From Paenibacillus_L residui (lineage in GTDB: Bacteria > Bacillota > Bacilli > Paenibacillales > NBRC-103111), in contig NZ_JBHTIU010000039.1 of NCBI RefSeq assembly GCF_042677205.1, positions 62,001 through 126,000 of the forward strand: 64,000 nt of DNA, in the 5' to 3' direction. Both the position numbers and the translations under genes were made by a program. Each line of letters opens with the position of its first letter. Position 1 is the first letter of the stretch. The notes under the pieces were generated by a model. That model ran no database searches. It worked only from the letters and a program-made list of their open reading frames with translations, and had not been told where the DNA came from. Of the stretch, positions 25,401-33,681 are shown in pieces.

Positions 25401-28400
25401 TCTCCCGCCTCGAGAGGCTCGAGACCCGTCAGCTCGAGGCCTATCGGCTCTCCTCCGCTGACACGCAGGGTCTTCTCCGCTTTCGCCCACCCGGATTTAA
25501 CGGTGATGACCGCCTCGCCGGTTGAATGGCCGGTGACTCTGCCTTCCGAATCTACCGAAGCTACCTGCGGATCGCTAGTCTCCCATTCAACTTTAAAAGG
25601 AGATTGAACCGGCATCGTGATCGGCTGATTGGTGCTGGTCATGAAATGTCCGTCCGCCCGCAGGGTTACCGTCTCGCCTCGCTGGATCGTATCCGGCGCC
25701 TGAACGAAATCGATGCGTTCGAGAAGCGGGATGACATCCCAGCTCAGCGAATCGTCTTCGACGTGAACATTCAAGTAATGATAGAACCCGCCCTTGTCGG
25801 GGGAGATATGGGTATACTTGCCGCCCCCTCCCGAGACGATATAGTGCACTCCCTGAACCTGCTTGTGGAGGTATGCATGCAAATCTCCGCTGAACACAAT
25901 TAGGTTCTTGCTCGGGTGCGCGGCCTTATACGTTCCCAGCAGATCATACAATCGGCCGGCTTCCTCACTGTTTTGAAAACCGTGCCCTGTGTTGAGGTTT
26001 TCACCGTCCGCGGTAATTTCATCGGGCGGGACATGCATGATAATTATGATGTTGTTCTGCTCCGTGTCCGCCAGCGTTTCCTCCAGCCACGGCCACTGAG
26101 AAGCGTCCGAATTGGAAATCATGCCGGAGGCCGTATCCAGTCCGATGATTCTCGTATTGCCGAAATCATACAGGTAGGTCGTATCGCCGAATGTACTCTG
26201 ATAATTCACTCTGGACCCGGTTCCGGATATTTCATGATTGCCGATGCTGACCAGATAAGGCATCCGGAACAGATTCATATTTTCGATTGCGATAGCGTAA
26301 TTCTCCGGGGTGTCGTTCTCCACAATATCTCCTGTGTAGCCAACCAGCTCGGAATCCTCCCGGTTAATCCGGGCAATTTGCTCCCGCAGAAGAATATCCG
26401 CAGCGGTCTCCCCTTGCCCGGCCGTATAATACCCTCCATCTCCGATGACGCTAATCTGGAACCGGTTCGGATCATTCGGTTGTCCGGGAAGCCGGCCGAT
26501 GGTGAACGACCACTCCTGTTCCGCCCGATTGCCGCTCATATCCGCGGCCGACAGCCTGACCCTGTGCGTCGTTCCCTGCTGCAGCTTGTCCGGAACCGTA
26601 TAATATACCGTGCTGCTCGCTTCATCATATCGATGGGGGACGGCCGTTCCGTCCAGCTCCAGCGTGATGCTGCCGGAATCGATCCCCGACTTGTCATCCG
26701 TCAGCTTGACGGCGATTCTCGGCTGATCGGTGCGGGTACGGATGCCGTCCATCGGACTGATGACGCTGACGGTCGGTGCTTCCCTGTCGGGGGCCGTGTC
26801 GATGCTGAAGGTCCAATCCGCATTCGGCACCGCCGGATTTCCGGCCAGATCCGCCGCTTCGATGACTACGCGATGCTCGCCGTCCTTCAACGCCTCTACG
26901 GGGGTATAGCTTACCCGTCCGCCGGCTTCATCGAACTCATGGGCGACGACCGTCCCATCGAGCCGCATGACGATCGAGCCGCGATCGACTCCCGTTCCAG
27001 CGTCCTTGACCGTAGCCGCAATGATCGGCGTTCCCGTGGAGATCTGACTGCCGGGCTCCGGAGTCCGGTCACTGAACACGGGACCTTCCAGGTCTTCTCC
27101 GGTCTCGCTGTAGATGGAGCGCAAATGATCGAAATAAATGGCGCCCGCGTTTTTATTGGCATTGCTTGTTTCCACGACATAAATCTGGGTAAGCTTGAGG
27201 GGCAGCGGCATTCCCGCGGGGATGTCCGCAGTCACATATTTCCAGCCGACCCAATTCAACTGACCCGAGCCTGTAAAATCTATCGGCTTCTTCGTTCCGT
27301 TGCCATCCTGAATTTGGCCTCTCAGCCAATGCTTGTTGCCGTCTCCATATACCCACAACCCCAGCTTGATCGGATAATCCTCCAGCGTCCTTCCTGCCGC
27401 TCCGTTCTCCCGGAAATTGATGTACGCGGCGGAGGTCCCGCTCGTCCCTGTAAAATCATAGGTCAGCTTGACCGCATGAGCGCCTACCCGTACCGGATTG
27501 GGGCGGCTGGACAGCTCCAGCTTCACCGATCCCGGAACCGCGTTAACAAGCGACGGGACTAAATCGTCCAACGCTTCGAAATCCTCCACCAAGACGGGGG
27601 GCTTGCCAATATGAACCACCGCCTCGGCCGAAGCCTGGCCAATGGATACTATTACTTTGCCGGAAGCAGATTCGTTACCGGCCGTCAATTCTCCCGACGG
27701 AGATAATGTGCCAAGATTGCCTTCCATGCTCCAATTCAACCGATCCGGCGATAAAATCACTTCCTGGCCATTCGCATCGTAACCGCGCACGCGGAACGAT
27801 TGCTTATCCCCAGGATTGATCACCGCGATGGATGGTATAAGCTCTATTCGTTCCACTTGCGTAACCACCTGTATATTTACTTGTGCTGATATTTCTCCTA
27901 AGCGGACAGTTACCTGTCCTTCCGCGGGCGTTGCCGCCGCAGTAAATCTTCCCAGCGAATCTATCGTCCCAATGGCGGCATCCGCTTCCCATGTCAGCTG
28001 CGAAGAATCGACGGGTATGCCGTTGTAAAACTCATCCTGTCCCTTGGAAGTAAATGAAATGCTGCCTCCCGCGATCACCTTGACCGGCCCTTTGGGGGCA
28101 GGAAGCAAAGTGGACAGTTCCTTAACGGGGGCCGTGGACAAAACAACCAGGGAATTGGAATTGGAACGCTCGTAGCCGTCGGACGGGCGATTCAGAACAG
28201 ACAAGCTCTGATCCCCCGGCAGACGGGCCGCATAGGTGGTCGAGCCTCCGCCGTCCACATTCAGAGCGAATTCCATCCCTTCCTCCTGCAGAAACAGCGC
28301 TCCTTCCGCAAGCGTAACCCCGTCTGAATACCCGGGCTGGCGGCCATCGAACGTGTACACGTACAGCTTCCCCTGCTTGACCGCGACGAAAGTGCGCGGG

Positions 28401-29359
28401 TGGCGGTCTTTATCCGCAAGCGCCTCGGGGGTGGCTTGTCCGTTCCTGACCAATAATACACTGCCGGAAACCAGTTGCAGGGCTTCGTTCATTCCTTTGG
28501 TAAATTGAACATCCAGCTCTACCCGGCTGCCGGGTGTCAGCTTGCGGCGGGCCCACTCCGCCTTGCTGCCGGTTGCGGTGACGACCAGCTTGCCGCCCGG
28601 AATCGGCTGATTCCCCCCCTCTACAACAGCTTCAACCGTTCCCGAGAGTGGAATGCCGGGCTGCAGCACGGACCCGGCCGGATCGGGAGCGATAATCACC
28701 TCCACGATCTGTTCGCCAACCGATTTGGTCGTGGAACTGAACCGGTCCGTGAATACGAAGAGATGATTAGACAAGGCTGCCGTCACCGCACGGTTCACTC
28801 CGGAGATGACCGCCGTCTCCCCGTCCTCCGCCTTGACAGAAGCGGCAAGCTCGACCTCGGTCTCGATCCGCACTGTGCCGTCCTTCATCTGAGCCAGCAC
28901 GTTGCGCCGAGTGGAAGGGGCCGTAATAACTTCTCCCGCGCTGATCTGGTGACCCGTCGGTATACCGGCGAAATTCGGATCCGTATTGTAGAAATCCATG
29001 TTGAAAGCCGCAACCGCCCTGCGGCCCTCGCTTTCCGCCAGCTTCGCCTGATTGCGCACCGTATCCAGGGAGACTACCTTCCCTTTGGGAGAAGTCACCG
29101 CCAATTCAAGGAAGGGTTGGGACGGATCAATCTCCATCACCTTAACCTCCTCGACATAAATTCCCCCCTCCAATGTCATTTCCTTATGATAAGCACCCGG
29201 AGCTACCGGAAATTCATCCTGACGGACCGGATGAAAATCAGGCGTTTGCGCATAAGATCGACCTTGAGGAAAACCGGCCAGCAGGCCTCCTACAGCAAGT
29301 ACCAACGATAATAAGACCATCAAAGATTGTTTTGCGAACCTGGATTGACGATCATACAT
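22463..29359 (-). CDS. Giant secreted protein: phosphodiester glycosidase, calcineurin phosphoesterase, SpoIID/LytB and Ig-like repeats
   Basis: ATG 29359 (GGAGGAG, 7 bases away) gives about 2,298 residues. A signal peptide ends near residue 37 (SYA-Q). Domains in order: a phosphodiester glycosidase (NAGPA/DUF2233) at about 55-410, with FNMDFYNTD and the terminal NVDGGGSTT near 370; Big_2-like Ig repeats at 420-590; a carbohydrate-binding-like beta domain at 590-760; two Ig-like AGNPAV-type repeats at 770-955; a calcineurin-type metallophosphoesterase at 960-1215 (GDGG, TGD, GNHE, MHVPP, GDLHAY); Big_2-like at 1220-1400; SpoIID/LytB at about 1500-1935, with the likely catalytic Glu in PSEMPA near 1602 and GHGVGMSQYGA near 1915; then four Big_2 repeats to the end. 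There is no SLH or LPXTG anchor. It probably acts on cell-wall polymers; the combination is unusual. It is transcribed alone. Confidence 0.9.
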   Translation of the reverse strand: MYDRQSRFAKQSLMVLLSLVLAVGGLLAGFPQGRSYAQTPDFHPVRQDEFPVAPGAYHKEMTLEGGIYVEEVKVMEIDPSQPFLELAVTSPKGKVVSLDTVRNQAKLAESEGRRAVAAFNMDFYNTDPNFAGIPTGHQISAGEVITAPSTRRNVLAQMKDGTVRIETEVELAASVKAEDGETAVISGVNRAVTAALSNHLFVFTDRFSSTTKSVGEQIVEVIIAPDPAGSVLQPGIPLSGTVEAVVEGGNQPIPGGKLVVTATGSKAEWARRKLTPGSRVELDVQFTKGMNEALQLVSGSVLLVRNGQATPEALADKDRHPRTFVAVKQGKLYVYTFDGRQPGYSDGVTLAEGALFLQEEGMEFALNVDGGGSTTYAARLPGDQSLSVLNRPSDGYERSNSNSLVVLSTAPVKELSTLLPAPKGPVKVIAGGSISFTSKGQDEFYNGIPVDSSQLTWEADAAIGTIDSLGRFTAAATPAEGQVTVRLGEISAQVNIQVVTQVERIELIPSIAVINPGDKQSFRVRGYDANGQEVILSPDRLNWSMEGNLGTLSPSGELTAGNESASGKVIVSIGQASAEAVVHIGKPPVLVEDFEALDDLVPSLVNAVPGSVKLELSSRPNPVRVGAHAVKLTYDFTGTSGTSAAYINFRENGAAGRTLEDYPIKLGLWVYGDGNKHWLRGQIQDGNGTKKPIDFTGSGQLNWVGWKYVTADIPAGMPLPLKLTQIYVVETSNANKNAGAIYFDHLRSIYSETGEDLEGPVFSDRTPEPGSQISTGTPIIAATVKDAGTGVDRGSIVMRLDGTVVAHEFDEAGGRVSYTPVEALKDGEHRVVIEAADLAGNPAVPNADWTFSIDTAPDREAPTVSVISPMDGIRTRTDQPRIAVKLTDDKSGIDSGSITLELDGTAVPHRYDEASSTVYYTVPDKLQQGTTHRVRLSAADMSGNRAEQEWSFTIGRLPGQPNDPNRFQISVIGDGGYYTAGQGETAADILLREQIARINREDSELVGYTGDIVENDTPENYAIAIENMNLFRMPYLVSIGNHEISGTGSRVNYQSTFGDTTYLYDFGNTRIIGLDTASGMISNSDASQWPWLEETLADTEQNNIIIIMHVPPDEITADGENLNTGHGFQNSEEAGRLYDLLGTYKAAHPSKNLIVFSGDLHAYLHKQVQGVHYIVSGGGGKYTHISPDKGGFYHYLNVHVEDDSLSWDVIPLLERIDFVQAPDTIQRGETVTLRADGHFMTSTNQPITMPVQSPFKVEWETSDPQVASVDSEGRVTGHSTGEAVITVKSGWAKAEKTLRVSGGEPIGLELTGLEPLEAGDTAQAEVWQLLSDGSRVKLSGDVRFHSSNDLVAEVSDDGLVSAWQAGEAVITAEYGTWSATYTLIVSPYTGVPLQEKVMAVDAAAGAIELEFAGAMPLTETFKVFQTGQGQPAERTLNDVRVGAENVTAFINRSGAVYKLLIEGETPPGRMRVGIRTDIGNIADLTTLNHSRIELVAKEGFRLEDKIAGVTFDIAANSPAALTVSGGQTVVHYGGAELYRTANRLYAHPAGEDSRIQVSSIRRSQGQPQYRGTLEMTLTPAKDALRLINDIDLERYLYQVVPSEMPASFGLEALKAQAVAARTYALTDYYNSRFADRGFHIDDSTLSQVYNNSAENGLTTQAVNETAGIVMKSGNELVDARFYSTSGGYGASRHEVWADAPPSNAFPGTPAPYLTAQSYTYDPSDPGEMLRIDTANERQINEFYKTLSHTGYDSDSLYFRWKVGLTRQELENTINRNLPDRYAADPLFILTMQPDGSFASQPIPPGGIGSLRNMYVAKRGAGGNIMELVVEGSSGTYKIVKEFNIRFTIRPSQAYTGGGDIFAYRAKGGSADYDPAATLRNPSILYSAFFTFDLERDGQGDIVRITFYGGGNGHGVGMSQYGASLLGGRGWSYDRILTTYYPNMNLVPIYGPSRQLESIELSGPDSLVAGETGQTEVTAYYSDGTMEVITEGVNYASSHPEVAAVDESGLVTALRPGQTVIAAEYEGQTVSYRLTVTLSLNKLEISGLGSMRPGEQSQTVVMAVYGDGSRHPVMTGVTFSSSRPEVASINETGLVTALRPGQTVISAVYAGQTAGYNLTVISPEPETRLEIIGLSAMNAGEKRQIEAKLIHADGSSETVSKGVQWTSSDPQIAKIDSKGRITALKPGVATIRAQYREWVAEAELVVRVQLQKLDIGKLKPMKEGETFQIVVTAIYSDGTRETVTADSAFTSSDPDTATVDNGGLIRALHKGNTTITVEYGGLQVTEKLNVTKAPPGRNK

Positions 29360-29745
29360 GATCTCACTCCTCCATATTTTGTTCTGCTTCAATCTCCTCA
29401 CATGATGATCAGCATATCAGTCACAATAAAAGACGGCGAAACTCGAAACGGCTCCAATTTCACCTCCCGCTTCACGAAAATGTTTTAATGATGAACTGCA
29501 AATCCTTGATACCGCTTACAATATGTCCCAATACTATTGTATTTCTAAAGAAACTATATTTCAACAATAATTTTACAATTTGAAATAAAATTAGATAATG
29601 GAGAGATGAGCTCAGATGTCGGACCACCGATTGCATGATTGCTAAGAGCTCGTTATCCCACGCGGAAAGCCGGTAGAAAGCAACAAAGGATCCCATGTTA
29701 CTAGCGAGGAAAGATAGAGGGGAAGAAATTCATGGCGGCAATGAA
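29360..29745. other. AT-rich intergenic region upstream of the giant gene (386 bp)
   Basis: No gene is supported. The region holds the ribosome site GGAGGAG of the giant gene and, near 29480-29600, an AT-rich stretch without an obvious operator. The 74-codon minus-strand frame at 29472-29696 lacks a ribosome site. Confidence 0.5.
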
Positions 29746-29952
29746 TTACTTAATAATAAACAACTCATCCATCGGTATTTCCAGTACATCGCTCAGCTTC
29801 TTGGCGGCGGCTGGTCCGACCGACTTCTTCGATCGCTCCAGCATACTGATATAGGTGTGACTCAGGCCGGAGCGCCTGGCCAATTCACGCTGAGACATTC
29901 CCTTCATGATTCGGGTTCTGGCAAACAGATTAGGTCTGGCAATGATTTTCAA
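29746..29952 (-). CDS. Small XRE-family regulator, 68 aa
   Basis: I start at TTG 29952 because GGAGGAG lies 5 bases upstream; an in-frame ATG eight codons earlier has no site. The product is one helix-turn-helix domain: MSQRELARRSGLSHTYIS and MLERSKKSVGPAAAKKLSDVL cover about residues 18-55. It ends with FIIK, without an effector domain. It is divergent to a second XRE gene at 30139; two near-identical palindromes lie between them. It is probably a local repressor. Confidence 0.8.
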   Translation of the reverse strand: MKIIARPNLFARTRIMKGMSQRELARRSGLSHTYISMLERSKKSVGPAAAKKLSDVLEIPMDELFIIK

Positions 29953-30025
29953 GCAATCTCCTCCAACTGTTCCCATTTTTGTTCCTATTATACTGGATTA
30001 TATTTACTTTTGCAATCATTTTAGT

Positions 30026-30077
30026 TTACTAGTGTAATAAATTTTCGCAATTTGTCAGATTGATTACACAATTGTAA
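30026..30077. promoter_or_regulatory. Two palindromic operator candidates between divergent XRE genes
   Basis: TTACTAGTGTAA at 30026-30037 and TTACACAATTGTAA at 30064-30077 are both inverted repeats with TTAC/GTAA ends, 38 bases apart. They sit in the 186-base space between the two XRE starts, where repressors of this family normally bind. Confidence 0.5.
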
Positions 30078-30138
30078 ACTTTTATGTTATTATTGTTAAC
30101 TAACGGAACCTATTTCTATCAAGGAGAAATGGAAGAGC

Positions 30139-30591
30139 ATGTTCTATGATAAACTTCGCCAAATGCGTAAAAGGAAAGGTTTTACTATTCGTGAAGTCGC
30201 TGACCGTTCAGGGGTATCCCCTTCCTATATATCCCAAATCGAGAATGGACAGCGGGGAATTCCTTCTCCGGAAATATTGCTGAAATTGTCCGCCGGACTC
30301 AATACCTCCTATGCCGTTCTCATGCAAGAAGCGGGCTACCTGCAGCCCGAAACCGAGCTCGTCCCGCCACCCCAGGCACCGGTTAATTTACGCCGCTTTA
30401 TACGGGAGAACGAGCTCGAATTCGACGGAATACTGCTTTCCCCGGAGGATAAAGAATGGATCGAACGAATACTAAGCGCCCTGTTCTGGAAGGAAAAGAG
30501 AGCACGGGCGGAGCAGGAGCAAGCAGCCTCCGCGGACGCCGGGAAGCATGTACAGGACCGAGACGGGGTCCCTGACGGAACGTCCGAATGA
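30139..30591 (+). CDS. XRE-family transcriptional regulator, 150 aa
   Basis: ATG 30139 follows AAGGAGAA. The N-terminal helix-turn-helix (about residues 4-60) has KGFTIREVADRSGVSPSYIS and QIENGQRGIPSPEILLKLS. A linker with Pro repeats (VPPPQAPV) leads to a helical part (about 85-130) resembling the dimer segment of SinR-like repressors: ENELEFDGILLSPEDKEWI and ILSALFWKEKRA. The last 30 residues are polar. It could control itself and the divergent small XRE gene. No metalloprotease antirepressor gene (as in ICEBs1) is adjacent. Confidence 0.85.
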   Translation: MFYDKLRQMRKRKGFTIREVADRSGVSPSYISQIENGQRGIPSPEILLKLSAGLNTSYAVLMQEAGYLQPETELVPPPQAPVNLRRFIRENELEFDGILLSPEDKEWIERILSALFWKEKRARAEQEQAASADAGKHVQDRDGVPDGTSE

Positions 30592-30688
30592 TTCCCCCAT
30601 CGACAGGTAATTCCCCGCTCAGGCAACAGAGGGTGGAGGCTCCCCTCAAAATTATATCCCGCAAACTGACGAGCAGCCTTTGAAGCTT

Positions 30689-30758
30689 ATTCCGGGTACT
30701 TTGCGGGGAGCCCTGTAATCCCCCACAAAGGGACGAATGCCTTCGAGGCGTATTCCGT
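30689..30758. repeat. Interspersed repeat family D, copy 1
   Basis: ATTCCGGGTACTTTGCGGGG followed by AGCCC, then CCACAAAG and CCTTCGAGGCGTATTCCG. The same modules recur at 51427-51472 and 51968-52052. Confidence 0.6.
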
Positions 30759-31004
30759 CCGCACTCCAATGGAGTCGACGTCTAACCCTCCCTCTAAAAG
30801 CGGTCGCTCTTCATGTTGTGGGGAATGCCGTAGTAAAGAACTATATGTGAGAACCGGCCTGAACCGACAGAACCGTGAAAGCTTCGAAAAAAAGCGAGTC
30901 TAGTGTTCAATTTTTCAGTCACATTCGCTCTTCTCTTTCATCGCTGCCCATTGGAGCAAATGTTGAGCAAGAGAAGGGGTGGCGCGCTGCATCCGGGTCG
31001 GTAA

Positions 31005-31300
31005 AGACGTCGCAAAGACGAGCAAAAGTGCATTAAAATCCAGCCTTTTTCCAAAAAGAAGGCGAAAGACGCTCAAATGTGCGCGTCTTTTTGCCAAAAT
31101 GGAGCCATTTCGCAAAAATCGCCCCAAAGACCTGTATTATTGCTCTAGAATTAGGCATGACGCCGTTTTTTCGGAAAAAGACCTGCGCAATTGCTTTCGA
31201 ATGAGCCACCGCGAGGCATTTTTTCCGAAAAAAACCTGCGCAATTGCTTTTGAATGAGCCCGCCGCGAAGCTTTTTCCGAAAAAGACCTGCAGTTTTGAT
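31005..31300. repeat. Interspersed repeat family C, copy 2, with internal tandem modules
   Basis: The module TTTTTTCGGAAAAAGACCTGC recurs at about 31165, 31219 and 31267 with only small changes, separated by about 50 bases. Each contains a TTTTTCcgAAAAA inverted pair. The AAAGACCTG core also occurs at 31125 and in copy 1. Confidence 0.6.
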
Positions 31301-31500
31301 CGTCTTTAACTCACTCCGGCAGACGACCGAGGCTGTCCCGAAAAGAGTTCACATAAAACGTAAGTCCCCGGTGCTGAAAAATCGCAAACTGGATATAGGG
31401 CCAGCCCTGTGAGTACAGGTGAAAATCGGGTTTCATCGGAAGCTTTTTTGCGAATCCGAAAGTTGTTCCATTTTTTATCGCTAAAAGAATTGATAAGAAA

Positions 31501-31528
31501 AACCCCCTCTCCCGGAGGAGAAGGGGTT
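31501..31528 (-). terminator. Terminator of the YhbD-bactofilin operon
   Basis: AACCCCCTCTCC at 31501-31512 pairs with GGAGAAGGGGTT at 31517-31528 with one mismatch, and a T run follows on the minus strand (complement of GAAAAA). Confidence 0.8.
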
Positions 31529-31569
31529 GCAACGGCGGAATCTATGGGTTCTCGCCATTAATGACCTAT

Positions 31570-32310
31570 TTAGATTTGAACAGCATCGCCAACCCGGGCT
31601 TCCGGGGAAACGTCCAGCGAGTCCATATATTCCACCCGTTCAATTTGACAGCCGGGGCCAATTTTGACCTGCCCTCCACGAACGATTTTCGCTCTGGTGT
31701 TCTCCAGATAAACATTCGTTCCTTCTATTAAATCGGAGGTCAGCATATGCTGCCCTTGGAACAAGGACAGCAGGGCCCGGATCAAGCCGGGCTGGGAATG
31801 GTGCGAATAAACGGATATCGTCTCTCCGCCTATCTCATTGGCCCTGCAAGGCCCGTACAGGATAATGTCCGCGACATTCGCGTTCAGCTCCTTGCGAATG
31901 TTCATGCTGCCCTCCAGCCGGAACTCCTCGGTCTCGATTTTGTCGGCTTTGATGCTTCCACGTATGTGAATATCTTCGCTTCTCACCGATTGGGAACAGG
32001 TAAAGGCGCCGCTTACTTTAAGCCTCTCCATATGAACATTGCCCTTCGCGCGGATAGACCCGCTTACCTCACAGGATTCTCCACCCAGATGGTCATGGAA
32101 GCTGCAGCTTCCGCTAACATTAAGCTCCTTGATGACCGCCTTGCCCTCTACACTGCCGGAACCGGAAATTTTGACCCGGTTCGCCTCTATTTCTCCGCCG
32201 ATCTTGCCGGAGCCCGAAATTTTAACTTGATTGTACCGGCCGCCCAATAGCTTGCCGCTTCCCGAAATCTTAATATCTTGTAAATCCGTCGTTGCTGTCA
32301 AAACGCTCAC
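31570..32310 (-). CDS. Bactofilin-like polymer-forming protein
   Basis: The 246-residue protein is built of short repeating strands around the motif KISGSGK and its variants (LLGGRYNQVKISGSGKIGG, RVKISGSGSVEGK), as in bactofilins, which form right-handed beta-helical filaments without nucleotide. It has no membrane segment, and two Cys-containing variants of the repeat appear near residues 68-86. The pair with a YhbD-like gene matches the Bacillus yhbD-yhbE arrangement. The start overlaps the yhbD-like stop (ATGA). The role is probably cytoskeletal or envelope-related. Confidence 0.85.
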   Translation of the reverse strand: MSVLTATTDLQDIKISGSGKLLGGRYNQVKISGSGKIGGEIEANRVKISGSGSVEGKAVIKELNVSGSCSFHDHLGGESCEVSGSIRAKGNVHMERLKVSGAFTCSQSVRSEDIHIRGSIKADKIETEEFRLEGSMNIRKELNANVADIILYGPCRANEIGGETISVYSHHSQPGLIRALLSLFQGQHMLTSDLIEGTNVYLENTRAKIVRGGQVKIGPGCQIERVEYMDSLDVSPEARVGDAVQI

Positions 32311-32942
32311 CTCACAGGTTGATTTAGCATCAAATTTAAATCTTTCGACAGGTCTTCCAAATCCACCTTATCGACCAGCACCGCAGCCGGATCGATCAGC
32401 AGCCTTCCTTCCTGCTCGGCAAGCAGAAACAGCAGCGTCCCGTCCTTGCTGACCACATAGACCGAGACATTCGTTCCCTTGATCCGAGGAAGCCATTCCT
32501 TGGCGCACATAACGAACCTCTCGGCTTCCTTGTCGCTTAAGGGGCATTTCTTGATCAGGGACCCGGTCAAGTGGATAAACAGTACCTCCATGAAGCTAAA
32601 CCGGTCCTTCAGCAGATAATGCTCAAACCACCGTACCGCCTCCTGGTGAATTCCGGGCAGACGGCGAACCTCGGAAGCTTCGTAGGTCCGGCTTCCCGTC
32701 TCCGGCGAGAACAATTCGCTCAGCTCATCCAGGGTGTACCGATCCTTAAGTCGCTGTATCTCATCAATCCGTTTAAGAATTTGCTCCCTGGGAAAGAACG
32801 TCTCCTGACCGGTGAAAGAAGATTGTTTGATAAACCAGGCTTCCGGAATCAAATTCTGCCTCTTCCAGCGATAAAGCTGACCATAAGAGATACCGGTCGT
32901 CTTCAGCAGCTCTTTCTTAGAAATATATCCCAAAGTATCCAT
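32307..32942 (-). CDS. YhbD-family (DUF4004) protein with MerR-like N-terminus
   Basis: The 211-residue protein starts with a MerR-like winged helix: LGYISKKELLKTTGISYGQL, YRWKRQNLIPEAWF, then a helix with FFPREQILKRIDEIQRLK (about residues 1-65). The rest is a YhbD-type domain (DUF4004). I use ATG 32942; a TTG five codons earlier is possible. It is the first gene of the operon with the bactofilin. Several TAACA/TGTTA dyads directly upstream suggest autoregulation, so it may be the regulator or DNA-binding partner of the filament gene. Confidence 0.85.
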   Translation of the reverse strand: MDTLGYISKKELLKTTGISYGQLYRWKRQNLIPEAWFIKQSSFTGQETFFPREQILKRIDEIQRLKDRYTLDELSELFSPETGSRTYEASEVRRLPGIHQEAVRWFEHYLLKDRFSFMEVLFIHLTGSLIKKCPLSDKEAERFVMCAKEWLPRIKGTNVSVYVVSKDGTLLFLLAEQEGRLLIDPAAVLVDKVDLEDLSKDLNLMLNQPVR

Positions 32943-32967
32943 CGGCCATCCCTTCAATCCCTTTGTG

Positions 32968-33007
32968 TAACATTGTTATATTCGCATTGTAACAAAACAT
33001 TGTTACA
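32968..33007 (-). promoter_or_regulatory. Dyad operators upstream of the yhbD-like gene
   Basis: TAACATTGTTA at 32968-32978 and TGTAAC-N8-GTTACA at 32988-33007 are related dyads within 40 bases of the yhbD-like start. MerR-type proteins bind such dyads in promoter spacers. Confidence 0.55.
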
Positions 33008-33681
33008 TTAACAAGCCTTTTTTTTCAAACTCATATAAGGTTGGACATAGATTGCAGCTAGAATAATGCATAAATATCAAACCATCGCTCGTTCGGCGGT
33101 AGCGATTAACTGTATTTTATGTAGGTAGATTCCCAACTAATGGTAAAAAGTGATTGAGTAAATGGAAAAACTACATTTAGAATCAAGACTTTTTGCTAAA
33201 ATCACTTTTTTGCACAAACTAGCTGTAGTTTTTCCACTTAGTTTCCGTCTTTTGCTCCAGAGGAGCAAACTAGCTGTATAAAATCCAGTTAGATATGCCA
33301 TGTCGCTTGAGAAGGCACCGGCAGAAAATGAAAATAGACGGATTATCAAGTTAGATGCACCATTCTGTAAGTAGACTGATTGCATGGACCGGCAGAAAGT
33401 GGAAATAGATGAGTTCCAGTTAGACGCACCATTCCGTTTGCACAGCACCGGCAGAAAATGAAAATAGACGGATTATCAAGGTAGACGCCCTAGTCGGAAA
33501 AGAGTCAGCATAAGGGCCGGAATTAAACAGACAAATTTCCTAATAACGTCAAGGGTTATTGAGCAATTTCAAGCTGGGAAAGTCCGTTGTAAATTCTACA
33601 AAAAAACGGTCGGCCCACAAAACAATTAGGCCAACCGCTATAACATTCGTGAGCGGTCCTCTTCCCAGGGACAGCCCCGCT
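33008..33681. other. Repeat region between YhbD operon and HAD gene (674 bp)
   Basis: No gene is supported; most of the stretch is family B sequence (33108-33490). About 33500-33680 shows nothing I can name. Confidence 0.6.
33108..33490 (+). repeat. Interspersed repeat family B, longest copy
   Basis: Begins ACTGTATTTTATGTAGGTAG and includes GGAAAAACTACA (about 33162) and its complement TGTAGTTTTTCC (about 33225), a 12-bp stem spanning about 75 bases. The tail module GAAAATAGACGGATTATCAAG occurs twice (about 33328 and 33458), and CGCACCATTCCGTTTGCACA also matches 52150-52290. Confidence 0.75.

Larger units (their letters stand above)
30592..31569. other. Repeat-rich intergenic region (978 bp)
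   Basis: No gene is supported. About 30689-30758 is a family D repeat and about 31005-31300 a family C repeat, in which the CCGAAAAA-AGACCTGC module occurs several times. The terminator of the bactofilin operon lies at 31501-31528. Open frames here are driven by the repeats. Confidence 0.65.

Noticed and set aside
25916..27562. A 548-codon open frame on the plus strand
   Set aside because: It lies antisense inside the phosphoesterase and Ig-like part of the giant gene, has Arg/Ile-rich shadow composition and no ribosome site.
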